From Dicaeum eximium (taxonomy: Eukaryota; Chordata; Aves; Passeriformes; Dicaeidae), in NCBI GenBank assembly GCA_013396995.1, contig VWZP01010309.1:494783-558782 (forward strand): 64,000 nt of DNA, given 5' to 3'. Below the pieces are notes generated by a model that was not told where the DNA came from, did no database searches, and saw only the letters and a list, made by a program, of their open reading frames with translations. Every line of letters starts with the position of its first letter. The stretch's first letter is position 1. This document shows positions 33,844 to 46,000 of this stretch, in pieces. The position numbers and the translations under genes are program-made.

Positions 33844-34154
33844 AATCTAACATGTTTTTCGTGAGAGTTTGTATCTGCAACCCTGGAGATGGTGATATAA
33901 GAGAGAGGTCAGAACAGAGCTGAAACCTAGATTTACCCCTCCAATCTCAACTAGAAGGCATCTTCCAGTGGCTGTCACTGCATCTACAACTAGGGAAAAG
34001 GATGATAGCTGTCTTTTGAGGACTCCATGGACCTGACCTGAGAGTAACACATTCACAGTACAGGAGAAAAGAGAGAGAGGGAGAAAAAAAATTTAAAAAT
34101 GGGAAAAGAAAAGCTCTTTGAGCAGTAACACACTGGCTCTTTCTTCCTGCAGGC

Positions 34155-34470
34155 AATCCGCTCCAGCTCCTGGCGACGTGTCCTGCACTATCAGATATCA
34201 TATGACTCTTTATTTGGACTCCCGTTAGCAGTATGGGCCTGTTAGGAGGCTGTTCGTTTTCTTTTCCTTTCATTTCCTTCTCCTTAGTTCCCCCCCCTAT
34301 TTTATGTGTGCCCGTGTGAGCGTATCCCCTTTATAATCTCTCTTTTTGTGCTGAAGCTTAATAGAAAAGAGAAAAAAAAAAAACTTAATAATTTCCCAGG
34401 GCTGTTTTTAATCCTCTGCCAAAACTGAAGTTCATTGTCGAGTTGTAAAATAAATAACACCTTTCGTCTT
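34155..34470. promoter_or_regulatory. CNE-like block (putative)
   Basis: Contains GCACTATCAGATATCATATG, GACTCTTTATTTGGACTCCC and GTTGTAAAATAAATAACACC, with pyrimidine-rich linkers. It lies 2-3 kb right of the gap and would fit an intronic enhancer if transcription starts there. Inference only. Confidence 0.3.
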
Positions 34471-36474
34471 TATTTCTCTCTTTTGCTTCTTCCTGTGCCC
34501 TTTCTGGCACTTCTCAGTGTGTCTGCGTGTACCCATACGTGTCTGCCCACCTCTTCTGCCTGAGTGGGAGAAGTTGGGATACACCTGTGTGAGCCTAAGG
34601 AGGAGTACAGAGCTGCCTGCTGCTGCTCCTGCCGCTCCATGCCGTTCCTTTCACTTTCATAAACTTCTCTCTGTTTGTTTATTTATTTCATTTGCGCACC
34701 TTCTCCACACTGAGTTTGAAAAGCTGTCAGGCAGCGATCCCTATGCTGGGGTGTTCTGCATTTAGGTGAGCAAAAGGGAGAAGTTAAGGCTGTAAGAAAA
34801 TGAAACGTTGTGCTGACGGAAGAGAGGATGAAGTGCAAGTTAGAAATTAGACACGCTTTGTGTACGCCGCCTATAAAAGTTTCCTGCAGAAGAACTCTGG
34901 TGCCTAATAATAGGATGGGGGGGAGCCAGACAGCAGCTAACAATTGCAGGTGTGTAGCAAAGTAGCCTTATGGCAGCACCATTTCTGATACTGGGTCACG
35001 TTTTAGTTAAGGGAGATGATATTTTTCCCTGTTTGTTCTGTCTTTAGTACTATATTATTTAGACAAACATTGCTGCAAAACTTTTTTGTCTGAAAATGCT
35101 AAGTCACATCAACAGAAACACTGAATTGAAATCAAATTTACTAAACCGTTGCAAGGAAAATGATCTGTCTTTCCAAAAGAGAGGTAATGTTTTGTTTTGA
35201 TACTTTCCAATGCAATGTTTTAATTTCTCTTTGTGAACTAAGGATTTCTGTTATTAATAATTAATAGAATTAAGAGAATTATTAAGAATTGATTTTTAAA
35301 GGTGGGGGGGAAGGAAAATCCTTAAAACATTCCAAAAAGAGAGGTTTTGAAAGGAGGAGATTTAAGTTTTATCGGAGGTATTTAAAGTGTTCGGGTTTTT
35401 GTTCATTTGCTTCAGTTTTTTGCAACCTGAATCATAAAATACTTTGTCAAGCAAACCAGTAAATGAGCTTTTTACACACCTTTGCTCCCTCTGTAATTAT
35501 TGCTGTATTTTTATGGAACTTGGTGTTTTATTTGTCCGAATTTGGTAAGATCAGCAAAGCCGAAACCCTCTTTGCACTGTAGAGACACAAAGGAGTTACT
35601 GATACTTTTTGTCAGAGGTAGGTGCTTTGGCCAGCCAGTCCTTCTACCAAGTTGTACTGTTCAGCAGTGGCTGTGTGCGGGCGGATTGCCACGCTCCGGG
35701 GGAAAGTATGGACAGATTTTGGTGATTTATATACATTTTGGGCTGATATTCCTATTAACACAGCTGAAGAACTGTAAGTTTTAGCCTTCCCTCTCCGGTG
35801 TATACTTAGGCCAGTGTACAAAAGCAGTCTTGTAAGTGAGGCAAATACAGACCAGAGGGTTTTTTGTTAAGATTCCAGAAACAACTGCATTTCAGGTGTA
35901 CTGTAGGTGTGTAAATTGAGGTTGCCCGGCTAGTTGGTGGTGTTTCCTACTTCTCATCTAAGACACCTTCCCACTGAAGTCACTGTAGATTTTCCTGAGA
36001 AAAGGTAATGAAAAACAGAGCTAGAAGATCAGGATTTAGGGTGATCCCCTTGAATCAGTGTTGGAAACCAGAAACCCCAGTGTGTGCTTGCACAGCTCAG
36101 CATCCCTCTGGAGCCTGCAGGGTGCACTCGCTTTAGTGGAGGTGCTAGAGCTGAGTTGAAATGACTCCTGCAGTCTGAAACTTTATTTGTATATGCCTCC
36201 AGTTCGTCCAGATAAATACCAGTGTCTGCTTCGCCCTCAACAGCACACCATTTCTTTTTATTTAGTTTTTGCCAGTTTTGCCAGTAAGAGACTCTTTGAC
36301 CAGAGACAACATTTTCAGGCTTCTTTCCTTTTCTCTCTTCCTTGACCAACTTAAAACTAGCTTTGCTTTAACATTTCATGCTTAGCCACGTTCATGCTCC
36401 TGAGGAAGCAATTACAGACTTTGTTGGAAGAAATCTGGTTTTGGAGTAAGTGTTCCGAATGTTTAAGAATAGTG
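34471..36474. other. Unique DNA with donor-like site
   Basis: A donor-like GTAAGT follows ACT at 35774. A possible acceptor (TTTGCTTCAG) ends at 35415, giving a long, weak exon hypothesis. CG-bearing sequence (GTGCGGGCGGATTGCCACGC) lies around 35676. No protein recognised. Confidence 0.4.
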
Positions 36475-36740
36475 TGCTCTGCACGCACGGTACGTGATGT
36501 TCCCTGGTACTCTACGCATGCTCCAGTGCTCTGAGCAGCCTTTGCTGTGGGTCTTGTATTTATTTGTCAGCTCATTCTGGTAGCCACCCATGAATTTAGT
36601 TGACTTGACAATCAGTAAACAGCTCCACGATAAGGCTGAAGTTTAAGAGCAATGTAAGTGGAATTAAAAGGCTTCTTTCAAGTTTTTGGCCATTTCAATG
36701 GATTGTTGCTCAGCATCTTTATTTATAGGAAAAAACAACC
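36475..36740. promoter_or_regulatory. Strong CNE-like block (putative enhancer)
   Basis: Repeat-free and well balanced: CTGCACGCACGGTACGTG, TTGTATTTATTTGTCAGCTC, CTTGACAATCAGTAAACAGC. Words for forkhead (GTAAACA), TALE (TTGACA) and E-box-like factors are dense. Deep conservation is predicted but not measured. Confidence 0.4.
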
Positions 36741-37289
36741 CACGCTCTTCAGATTTCTTCAACGTCATCTCTGCAGAGTAGATTCTTTCATTTCAAAGAT
36801 GTTACAAGCTTAAATAATTCTAAAAGACGTATTTAGCTACCTCACAAAATAAATACAGCAAAGAGGTGCAGAGAGCTGAAAGCCAAGTGCTGCAGCTAAT
36901 GCCTGGAAGTGGTGCTCTGGGCTGGGCAGAGAAGGACAGGCTCGCCACTGCTGAAGTTTTGTTAGCATAACTTGGGCTTGGTGGAATTGCACCAAAGTTG
37001 TGTTTTGACTTGGCTTAACTTCACTGCTTTCATCTGACTTTTTTTCTAAGCCAGCCCAATCCAGATCTGTTCAGCGCTCCGGAGGGTGATAGCCAAAGGA
37101 CAAAACAGCTTGTCTAACACATGTCTCTTTAGTGCACCAGTGTGTGGCTTGTGAGCCCTCAGACTGGATCACCACTGTCAAGAGAAATGTGCTTTCCTAC
37201 AGTGTAATAAGTTGCCCTGCTGCTTTCAGATGTCAGAGATCCCCAGTTCAGCACTTGGTGAAAAGGTCTGCTCTCAGAAGAGGTTTCCC
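36741..37289. other. Unique DNA
   Basis: Nothing recognised. Confidence 0.5.
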
Positions 37290-37480
37290 TTCCATTTAAC
37301 ATTTCATTAGTGCATGCAAGTCATGTAAATGTGATGTGGCCAGCAACAAATTCTGGTTTATTTTTGCCAGGATATATGTATTTATTTTATGTCTGTATTA
37401 ATGTTACTGTGAGATGGTATTTCAACCTAAACACCAATTTCAGTGGTTTACCGCTAAAAAATGAGCTGAGTTGAAATGTC
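37290..37480. promoter_or_regulatory. CNE-like block (putative)
   Basis: CATTAGTGCATGCAAGTCAT, GTAAATGTGATGTGGCC and TATGTCTGTATTAATGTTAC in a repeat-free setting. Inference only. Confidence 0.3.
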
Positions 37481-38409
37481 AAGTAGTTGTTCCAAGCTCA
37501 GAGGTGAAGCTTATATTGTTTTGGAAAGTATGAGAAAACTCATGGTTACTTTTTTTCTCTTTTTTTCTTTTTTGATGTGTTGGGCAGCCACACTAAGACA
37601 GGAGCATTTTCTGATTAACTAATTACTGAAACCCATTAATTTTTCCATTCTCATTCTATTTTTAATTTTTCTTACTTCTTCAATACAAAATGAAAATTAT
37701 AAAGAGCTAATTTCCTTAAACTAATTAGACTTACAATTTTAATCTCGCAAAACCCAGGAAATTCCAAGCGTTGTTTTTTTGTAACTCTGCCATGTTGCAC
37801 ATGCCTCTCTCCTCTTTGAAACCCTTGTCTTGGCCTTCAAAAAATCCTGGGAAAACACTCAACACTTGCCTGAGCCAGCCTTCTTGGTCCAAACTCTCCT
37901 GAACTTCTGGCACTGCTAGGCATCCAGATCCAGATTTTGTGATTTGAGCTCATCACTTTTGAAAATAACAACATGGAATTTCCAGACATTTCTTTGTAAG
38001 AAATTAAGGGAATGAAACAAACAAAAAAAAAATTAATATTTAGAGTGAGTCTGTTTCCACTGAAGCCAGCACAAGCAGAATCCACATCCTCTGGCTAAAA
38101 TTTCTCATGGCACTTTCCAAAACTTGATTTTTGCTCAGATGGCCTTTTCAATTTTGACCATCTGGAGAGCAGTTAAGTTAGTTACATGGAATATTCTTTA
38201 GTCAGTCCTCTGAATAGGACTCCTAAAACTCTTTGACCTGTTAATCTCAACTACATGTCCCATCAAGCCAGCATGAGAAATCATTTTTGTTCCATCCTCC
38301 CAGAGAAAAGGGTTTAGTGATAATTTCTTTGGCTGGAGAATTGGGAAATACCAGTGAAAGCTCTTTGTAATGGAGATGCCATAGTCGTCTTCAGTGAGAT
38401 CAACTGTTC

Positions 38410-38410
<1 letters not shown>
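37481..38410. other. Unique AT-rich DNA
   Basis: The 37600-37735 part is rich in TAATTA-type words (AACTAATTACTG, AAACTAATTAGAC), but so AT-rich that chance is likely. Confidence 0.5.

Positions 38411-38454
<44 letters not shown>
38411..38454 (+). repeat. (AGAT)11 microsatellite
   Basis: Eleven perfect copies of AGAT, followed by GATT and a T-run. Confidence 0.97.
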
Positions 38455-39496
38455 GATTTTTTTTTTTCTTGTTGAAATATATCTCCACAATTTTCAGAAG
38501 CCACAGAAATTCAGAAAATTATCAGTGCCACAATAACCTTGTACAGCTGGAGAGTGCTAAGCAGGGTGGATCTGAGGCAGACATCCCTGCTAATGAGAGA
38601 AGCCACCAAGCTGCTTTCAGGCTTTAGTTTGTGCCATTGCCTGCACACTGCTGAAGAGCCAGGGTGTAGTCTACAAGGAACCTTCCTCTCTGTAATAATT
38701 TTTTAACAGCCTGATCCAATTCTTTAACTCCTATTTTCAATAAATTCTCAGCAAATTCATCTCTATCTGACAAGCATGGCAAAAATGGACCCTCTCTAAG
38801 TAGTCTCTACTACTCATACAGTTAAAACTTGCATCCCTCATAAACAACAAAAATAACAACAACAACATCAAAAGAACATATATAGTAGAAAGTTAAGGGG
38901 AACATTGATTTTCAGCCCATTCATTTTGTATTACACTCATGTCAGACACCATAAGACTTTTCTGGTGCTTGCTTTGGAGAACCTTTGTGAAACTCTGTTG
39001 AACTGCACCAAGCAAAGTCAGCATGTGAGAAGTAATCTTGTTTTTGATCAAAATGAAGTAATGTGCCAAGTAATGATGACAGAAACCTGGAGAGCTCGAG
39101 GTGCTCCTTCTTATCAGAGATATAAAAATAGAGATTCAGACTGCTGCTTAAGACTGCATAATGTCCTGGCTAAATTTCAATGAAGGCAATTGTATTTGGC
39201 CTCCTTGGATTCCCTCTGAAGTGTCAGTTATGCAGGGCAATGTTCAGTTCCAGATCTGAACCACACCATAAGGCTCCTATGAAGCACAGTTAAGGAGCTG
39301 CCATCTCCAACTCTTGGGATGGCTGTATTAGCTCAGCTCAAAGTAGCCACTTTGCAATTGGATCAATGACTGGCTCAACAATGACAACAGACACCACCTC
39401 TCTTCCATACCTTCATTTGTCTAAAATGCTTATTTGTAAAATCTGACAGCTTGGGTCTCTTCCCCTCAATGGTATGGTGATATTTGTAAGAACTAT
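38455..39496. other. Unique DNA
   Basis: Nothing recognised; an AACAACAACAAC run lies near 38855-38868. Confidence 0.5.
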
Positions 39497-39645
39497 CTCT
39501 ATTTTGCAGATGAGGAAACTGAGGCACAGAAATGTTTAAGTGACTTTTCCAAATGCACACAGCAAATTAATGGCAGAGCCAGGAGAATAACTTGGGTATC
39601 CTGGTTCTCAGTCTCATGCTCTAAGCACTAGGAAACACTGCCTCT
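39497..39645 (-). repeat. MIR SINE, well preserved
   Basis: Reads as the complement of MIR: CTATTTTGCAGATGAGGAAA, CTGAGGCACAGAAATG, TTTAAGTGACTTTTCCAAAT, GCACACAGCAAATTAATGGC, AGAGCCAGGAGAATAAC, CTCATGCTCTAAGCACTA. This is nearly the whole central and 5' part of the SINE and is the clearest MIR in the window. Confidence 0.88.
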
Positions 39646-42259
39646 CTGAATGTAAGTTATTGTTATTAAGATGTGGTTTATCTTTCATGTGAGTCGCCAT
39701 CTGTTATATTGCCTACTTGCTATTAGTTACGAAAGCTATTCAAATTTTAAACTGTTTTGCATTCTCACAGCTACTTAAGCCCACGGTAGACTTTTTGACA
39801 ACAGTAACAGCGCTTCTCATGTGAAAGAACTGGACAAATATTAACTCATGTTTTTTCAGTAAATTTTTGCGATGCCATAAACCCACAGTTTAGACTGAAT
39901 TTAAACAGACCTTGAAAAATCCACAATTTGATGCTGATTGGTTCCATATCTGTCAGTTGTACTTCAGTTAAGACATGACTGTATTTCTCATAGATATGAT
40001 TAAGAACATAAATATCCAATGGTAATTTAATATAAATTGAGTCATTGATAACTTTTTGTGCCTTGGGCCTAACCGCTCTGTGGCTGATACAGTCCTTTGA
40101 ACATGTAGTTGGAAAAACTTATTAATCTTGGGCTCTTAGTGACGCTTCTGGGGACCTCAGTGAGCCAAGGAGAACTAGGCAGGTGCACTGGAGGCAGTCT
40201 AGAAAAGCCCTGAGTAGAAGCTGGGGCAAGGACTGGGGTTGTAAAATGAGAAAAGGCTTCTGAAAAGCAGAAGTTGCTCTGTTTTTCTCTCAGTGTACAG
40301 GTAGCTGCTAGGGGAATGCATCCATTTAGATCCTCACAGTCACCATTTTTAAAGGAGCTGTGAAGCCCAGGCTTGAGAAGGGGTAACCCCTGCAAATAGG
40401 GAGAAATAGCCTTGTAGCTGAAGAGGGAAAGAATTGTCCCAAACTATCCAATGTCCGATAGCATGTGGAACAACAGGGACAGTGCCAGAAGAGTCTGAGA
40501 CAGACTGGACACTGATGCCTTTTCATCTCTGAAGATGGTCAAGCAGGAAGGGCACTTCCAATAGTCATAACTAATTACTTTTACAAGACAAAGCCTACTG
40601 AATTTCTGAAAGCACTTTCATTCTGCTGAGCTAGAACATATCTTTCAGAAAAACAGATAATCCTAAAGTTTTTAACTAATCAGGATATGTGGTCATCAGG
40701 AATGACCACATATTTAAGACAATTATTCTGAAGATTTTAAAGTCTGTTCTACTTGTTTTGAGTCTGAATTTGACTTAACTTCAGCTATGCCTTTGTCTGA
40801 TGTATTAAGGAGCCCTCTGCTGTCAGAAATCTTCTCCCCATGCTTGGATTAATAAACTTTGCTGGTCTGTCAAACAGGTGGTAAATTTTTGACACCCAGA
40901 ATAGAGTTAGAGGAAATGGGGAGGTGAGTAATGGAATTTGAAGCGAGAGGTGGGGAGTTACTGGTGGCAGAAGAAGTGGGTGAATAGAGAAGAGAAACAG
41001 TATGCTGAGACAGTGGGTTTCTTTTTCTACTTAAATATATAAGACAGAAATGAAATAAATATGTGGCTAAAGTCAAAGATCCAGTTATAAAGAGGGAAAG
41101 AGATGGGAACAAAAGAGAAAAGGTCTTGAGAATACACGCAGAAAGTAACGTGAAAAGAGAAGCATGGTAAAGCTACTAAAGACAGGAAAAAGAAACAAAT
41201 TTAGTCTGCAGTGGTCAATAGGGTCAAAATATCAGAGTATGTTAAGGATGTAACAAAAAGTAGCAATAATTCACCTTGGATTAGGGCTTCTCCAGCAGCG
41301 GGTACTTTCCCATCTCACAGGAGGCCAGTGGGTTTAGCTCATTATGGCATTGAAAATGCACTACTTAATCTGAAGGTTAGAGAGGGGTTGGTACAGTTTT
41401 GAATGGTCTGAACACATTCAAACTTTGTGAAAAAGACTGGCCAAATTTTCTGCCCAAGGCCTCTCTGTGCTCAGGATTAAAACTCCAGTGTTCAGGGCAT
41501 AACGAAAGGGAGGCCTAATTAGATGAGAGAAAGCTCTTCTGACACACATAGCTTTTGCTTCTCTTTTTTCCCCTACCAGCAAAGGAACAAAGAATAGGGT
41601 AAAACTTTATTACAGTAAGCGTACTCTTAGTTTTCTCCCGTTGTTTCTCTTCCAGCCCTCTCCAGAGCAACACCTCTCTTTGCTCTGGTGGCTGGGGCAC
41701 CATGAAATGGAATCGTTCCTCACCCACTGCCCGCTGATGGTGCAGCCTGGAACAGGTCACAGCCCCTGGCTTCAAATTACTCCAGCCAACTCTAAAACCA
41801 GCTGGTGGCTTCCTGTCTCAGGGGCAGCTGAGAAGATGGCATCAGCATGGCCTGTGAAATGCTTACAAAATAATTAGGTGTAATTGGGAAGGTTGTCTCT
41901 GGATTTCACACAGTTCAGTATGAAGAATTTTTGCATCTTCAAATATTGTAGCATTTCTCTCCTGTCTTCCTTCACCTGTGAAATATCTCTGGTAATGCTC
42001 AGTACTGAGTGTGAGTGTAATAGGGTTTCATGCTTGGAATACATTAGTGTTTTCCTCTTAAAACTAGGTAAAATTCTCTGGCCAAGGTAAAAGTCTGGTT
42101 AGTTTTTATTAAGAAAGAAAAAATATTTTTCTGAAGGACATTGGTGAAAATACATGATTGATCCTAACCAATCTGGCAAAATAGAGTAAGAGAAATTATA
42201 ATTTCAAAGTTGCCATTCTAGGCCAAGCACTGAAATGGGGTCAGTCTGGATCATTCAGA
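39646..42259. other. Unique DNA, no gene seen
   Basis: Holds a 12-bp hairpin at 40685-40713. Short open frames on both strands are not recognised. Confidence 0.55.
40685..40713. repeat. Perfect 12-bp inverted repeat
   Basis: ATATGTGGTCAT and ATGACCACATAT flank CAGGA. ACCACA is a RUNX-type word, giving two facing sites. Confidence 0.9.
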
Positions 42260-42304
42260 CTCACTTTTAGGACAATAACAATAACCTCACTTTTAGGACA
42301 ATAA
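42260..42304 (+). repeat. 26-bp period duplication
   Basis: CTCACTTTTAGGACAATAA occurs at 42260-42278 and again at 42286-42304 without mismatch. Confidence 0.95.
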
Positions 42305-42320
42305 TGCTTTTTAAAATACT

Positions 42321-42336
42321 AAAAAAAAAAAAAAAA
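42321..42336 (+). repeat. A16 homopolymer
   Basis: Uninterrupted A run. Confidence 0.95.
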
Positions 42337-42904
42337 GCCATCCTTTCAAACTAGTGAGGTTTACTTGTCTCCGGTGTGAACAAAGTGCCTGGAAGGAAAC
42401 AGCATGACACTCACTGCTTGCAAGAAGCACATATCTGGATATTCTTGTTGATGGATGGATTACTGAGTGTCGTATTCCAAATTCTTTTTTTAAAAGGCTA
42501 TCCTGTTGCATCTGTGCAAGCAAAGTAAAAAAATATTCAAAAGGACAAAAAACCAAAAACTGTTGGAAACATGAAAGTCTTTTCTAAAGCCATTTCTCCC
42601 TGTCACTAGTATGAGAAGAATTTTCATTCTCTTTAAGGCTGTTTAAAATATACTTTGGGGCTAAAATAACAGAGAAGACAATCCAATGCATTCTCAGCCC
42701 TGAAACCACAATCGGTTACAGATCCTTGTTGCCACATCACATCCAGTGAGATACTTACTGGAAGAACTGGTCAAAAAAACCTCAATATTGATTAGGGGAA
42801 AAAAATAAAGAAAAAAAAGGAAAGTAAAAGAAATTAAAATGTTCTCTTTCTCCTTCCTCTCATTCTTTTTTCAAAGGAGAAAAAAAGCAAAACACTGTTT
42901 TTTA
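42337..42904. other. Unique AT-rich DNA
   Basis: Nothing recognised except A-rich runs at 42797-42840. Confidence 0.5.
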
Positions 42905-43080
42905 TTGTTTGATTAAATTAAATCCCAGTTTTTCAGTGACTTTGCTTTCTGCGAATTTTAATTTGTGTTTCTTTACGTGAGATGAAATACCAGGAAACTG
43001 GGCATGCAATTAAAATTTTCATTAATTTTTTTTTTGTTTTGCTTTTAATTTGGTATGAAAGATTATTCTCTCAGTTTCTG
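42905..43080. promoter_or_regulatory. CNE-like AT-rich block (weak)
   Basis: TTCTGCGAATTTTAATTTGT, TTTACGTGAGATGAAATACC, GGGCATGCAATTAAAATTTT. Motif-dense but AT-rich; inference only. Confidence 0.27.
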
Positions 43081-46000
43081 CTGCCCTCCTGTCTCTCTTT
43101 TCCATATTCATGCACACTCCTGGCTGACTCTGAATGGCACTTAACTGTTTGATCATTAGAGAGAACAAGTGGTGGTTCCATAACTTCATTGATTTGAGTT
43201 GAGATCATGGTAGGAATGACTCTGGATTCTGGAAATTATACAAATTCTTGAAAGTACTCTTTGTAAAGCAAGTAAAGAATATGATAGCATCTCTTCTAAC
43301 CAGGATGAATATCACTGCAGTCAGCAGTAGGTGTCACAAGCTGTATGGGTACATCAGGGATCTGACACGAGAACACTTGTGTTCCTAATGCTTCTGTCAC
43401 TTACCCAATGAACAATTTCTGACTTACCTATTTTGGCTTGTTTTCCACATCAGGATAACTTGGCACAGGTGATAAACCTAAATTTCTAACGTTTCTCTGA
43501 CAGACTGCTTGAGGAGTTATCTGTATGTATGGCACCAGTATTTGAGGTCGTTCCTGTTGGAAGGCCAACACCACTGATTGGGTCAGTGCTGACATTTATC
43601 TCCATGTTCAAAGTATGATTTTTTTTTTTTGAAAACATTGAATAATGCATAAAATTAGGATGCTCTGCAATGATGGAATTCAACCCCATAATTTTAGAAT
43701 AGATGTTGATACATCATTGTTGTCCACCTGTAGCATCTCTCCCATTAAGCCGAGTGAAATGGCAGTAGTGTTAAGGAGGAAAACTTAAGCAGGTGTTATT
43801 GACCAGATGGATGCAGCTGTTCTGTTACATTCCCACCATTTTGCATTGGAGCTGTTTATTTTCACTCTCTGGCTGCCAGTCGTCACATGAATTACCACTG
43901 AGAGACTCTTTCCCTGCTGCAGGATCTGTAGTCATGGGTCCATCAGCCTGTAGGAGTGATTGTGCTGTTTAGTCCTGTCTTTCCTGGTGTTTCGCCTCTC
44001 CAGGTAGGGTTCTGCAGATTGGCACAACAGTTTACTCCACTTCCAAGAAGTGCCAGACAAAACTGAGGCAGAAATTTGTCCCAGCAGGATTAGAGGAAGC
44101 CTTGAGTGATTTGACCCAGTCAACAACTGTCAGGAAGCATTGCCGCTTGAGGAAAAGTAAATGCCTCATTATTGCTGCTAGACAGATGCACCTCCATAAA
44201 ACACCTGGAAGTGGTCCACAGACCACAGACAGAACGTCACTGAGGTTGATTTTTTTTTTCTTTTTAAATGGGGAGAGATAGCAGACCTTGTATTTTCAGA
44301 CATAAATTGTTCATCAGCAGGGGTGAGGAAGTAATCTATTGCAGTTGGGTCTCATGCAGAAACCAAGGGTGTTATAAGGTGATGTCCCTTTCATCAGATA
44401 TGGACCGTGGTAGGGGGAAGGCCATCAGACTGCCTGGGCCACCACTTTGAGCTCGCAGGGCATATGTTACTTGTGGCAAGGCTGAAAGTGACTGAGGTAA
44501 CCACAGAGTAAGCTGCTAATGATGTGGATTGTGGGAAGCACTACTGATAGGAAGCAGACAGTTGGATTGATTAGGGCAGCCCCAGGGACTGGTTGTTTTT
44601 CTTTCACCATCCTGGGGGGAAGTTAAACCTGCTACTGGTAGTAATGAAGAACAGCTAATACAGATCAGACTCTGCCAAAGTAACAACAGTGGCATCAGGA
44701 GCAGAAAGTTTTGCAGATTTGTCTGTGTGTGCACTTGCTACTGGTGTTCCTGGTGGGTGGCTGAATCATCCTGATGGCATTCAACAGGAACCAGCTGCTG
44801 AGAATATTAAAATGCAAGCATTTATTCCTCTAGAGAGACAGTAGCATCTGCAAAGTTTTCCTGTCTTGATAGTACAGATAATCCCGTGGAGTATTCTCTA
44901 GTAGTTTTTAACTCTCAGTTAATTTCTACATGTATTTTAAAGCTGTAAGTGCCTTGTGTCTGCACAGAAGGGAGAGCCTAGTCTTAGACCTGAGGCCACA
45001 ACTGTCCTAGACAGGTAGTTTGCAGCCCTATGCTCAGGCTGAAATACCTTACATGGAAAAAAAAGAAGCTGGGCTTTACCCCCTTCTCCCCCTCAAGCCT
45101 TTTTTCTTTAGCCTCCTCTTGTCAGGAAGAACTGCCTTGGGGGCTGGTAATTCACAGAGAAAGAATCCTTGACTATGATTCTGTAACTTCCATATCAGGG
45201 TAAGCTCTGTCTTGAAATTTATATTAGCAAGAATTGTAAGAAATGATGAAAAATGTGAAAAAGCAATTAAATGGTCTGATAGAGTAGGATGTTCAACACA
45301 TCCATTATTGTTTTTCCTTATTGTTCCCAGAGAGAACATGTCACTTCTCAACCTGTAAGCGACACTCCCCAGCCCTAAACTGCTTAGGAATACCTGTGGA
45401 AAGGAAGCTGGGCCCTAGAAGCTTTGAGTAACCCATCAAAACCAGGGAGCACTCAGCACCCATCAGAGGCTGACCCTTAGTCTGACATGGCCCTAACAAA
45501 AAAGGTCATAACCATCACAAGTGAGGGAAGAGAAAAAGCAGATAGTAACAACAGTGGGGAAAAAGATGGTAATTTCTTCTTGTAAGTCTTTGCTTAGCCC
45601 TGCATATCTCTTCTGCTTTCTTTAGAATATGTTCTCATGCAAATAGTGTGTGATTTCACATACTAACAGTGTTTACAGCATGGGAAAGGCAGAGATTCTG
45701 CCCATGGTATATGATGTGAGTAAAGGTGCAGGATTGTTTTATGGAGAAAGAGAAACCAAATTCTTTTGCAGTGTGGCTGCAATGTTGGCACAGAGAGAAG
45801 AAACAAGCTGTAGGTAGCCAGAGCTGTGTAGCAAAACAAAGAATGAGGTTTATGATTTTATTTTAAAAGGAGCACTTGCTTGCACTCATCACAGTAGCAT
45901 TTTATAAAGGTATTTTATCCATATCTAAATAGCCTTGTGTAAAATGCCTGCCTAATACTTCATGGCTGTGAATAGTTTGGCTGTTTTTCTAACCCAGGGT

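Larger units (their letters stand above)
31900..34154. other. Unique DNA downstream of promoter-like segment
   Basis: T- and A-rich runs (listed in part separately) alternate with unique sequence. Opposed open frames of 110 codons each at 32892-33289 are not recognised. Confidence 0.5.

Noticed and set aside
35416..35773. Possible 358-bp exon ending at GTAAGT
   Set aside because: The acceptor is poor and no frame or family supports it; kept only as a note.
43385..43465. Possible MIR relic
   Set aside because: Only scattered words match; too weak to call.
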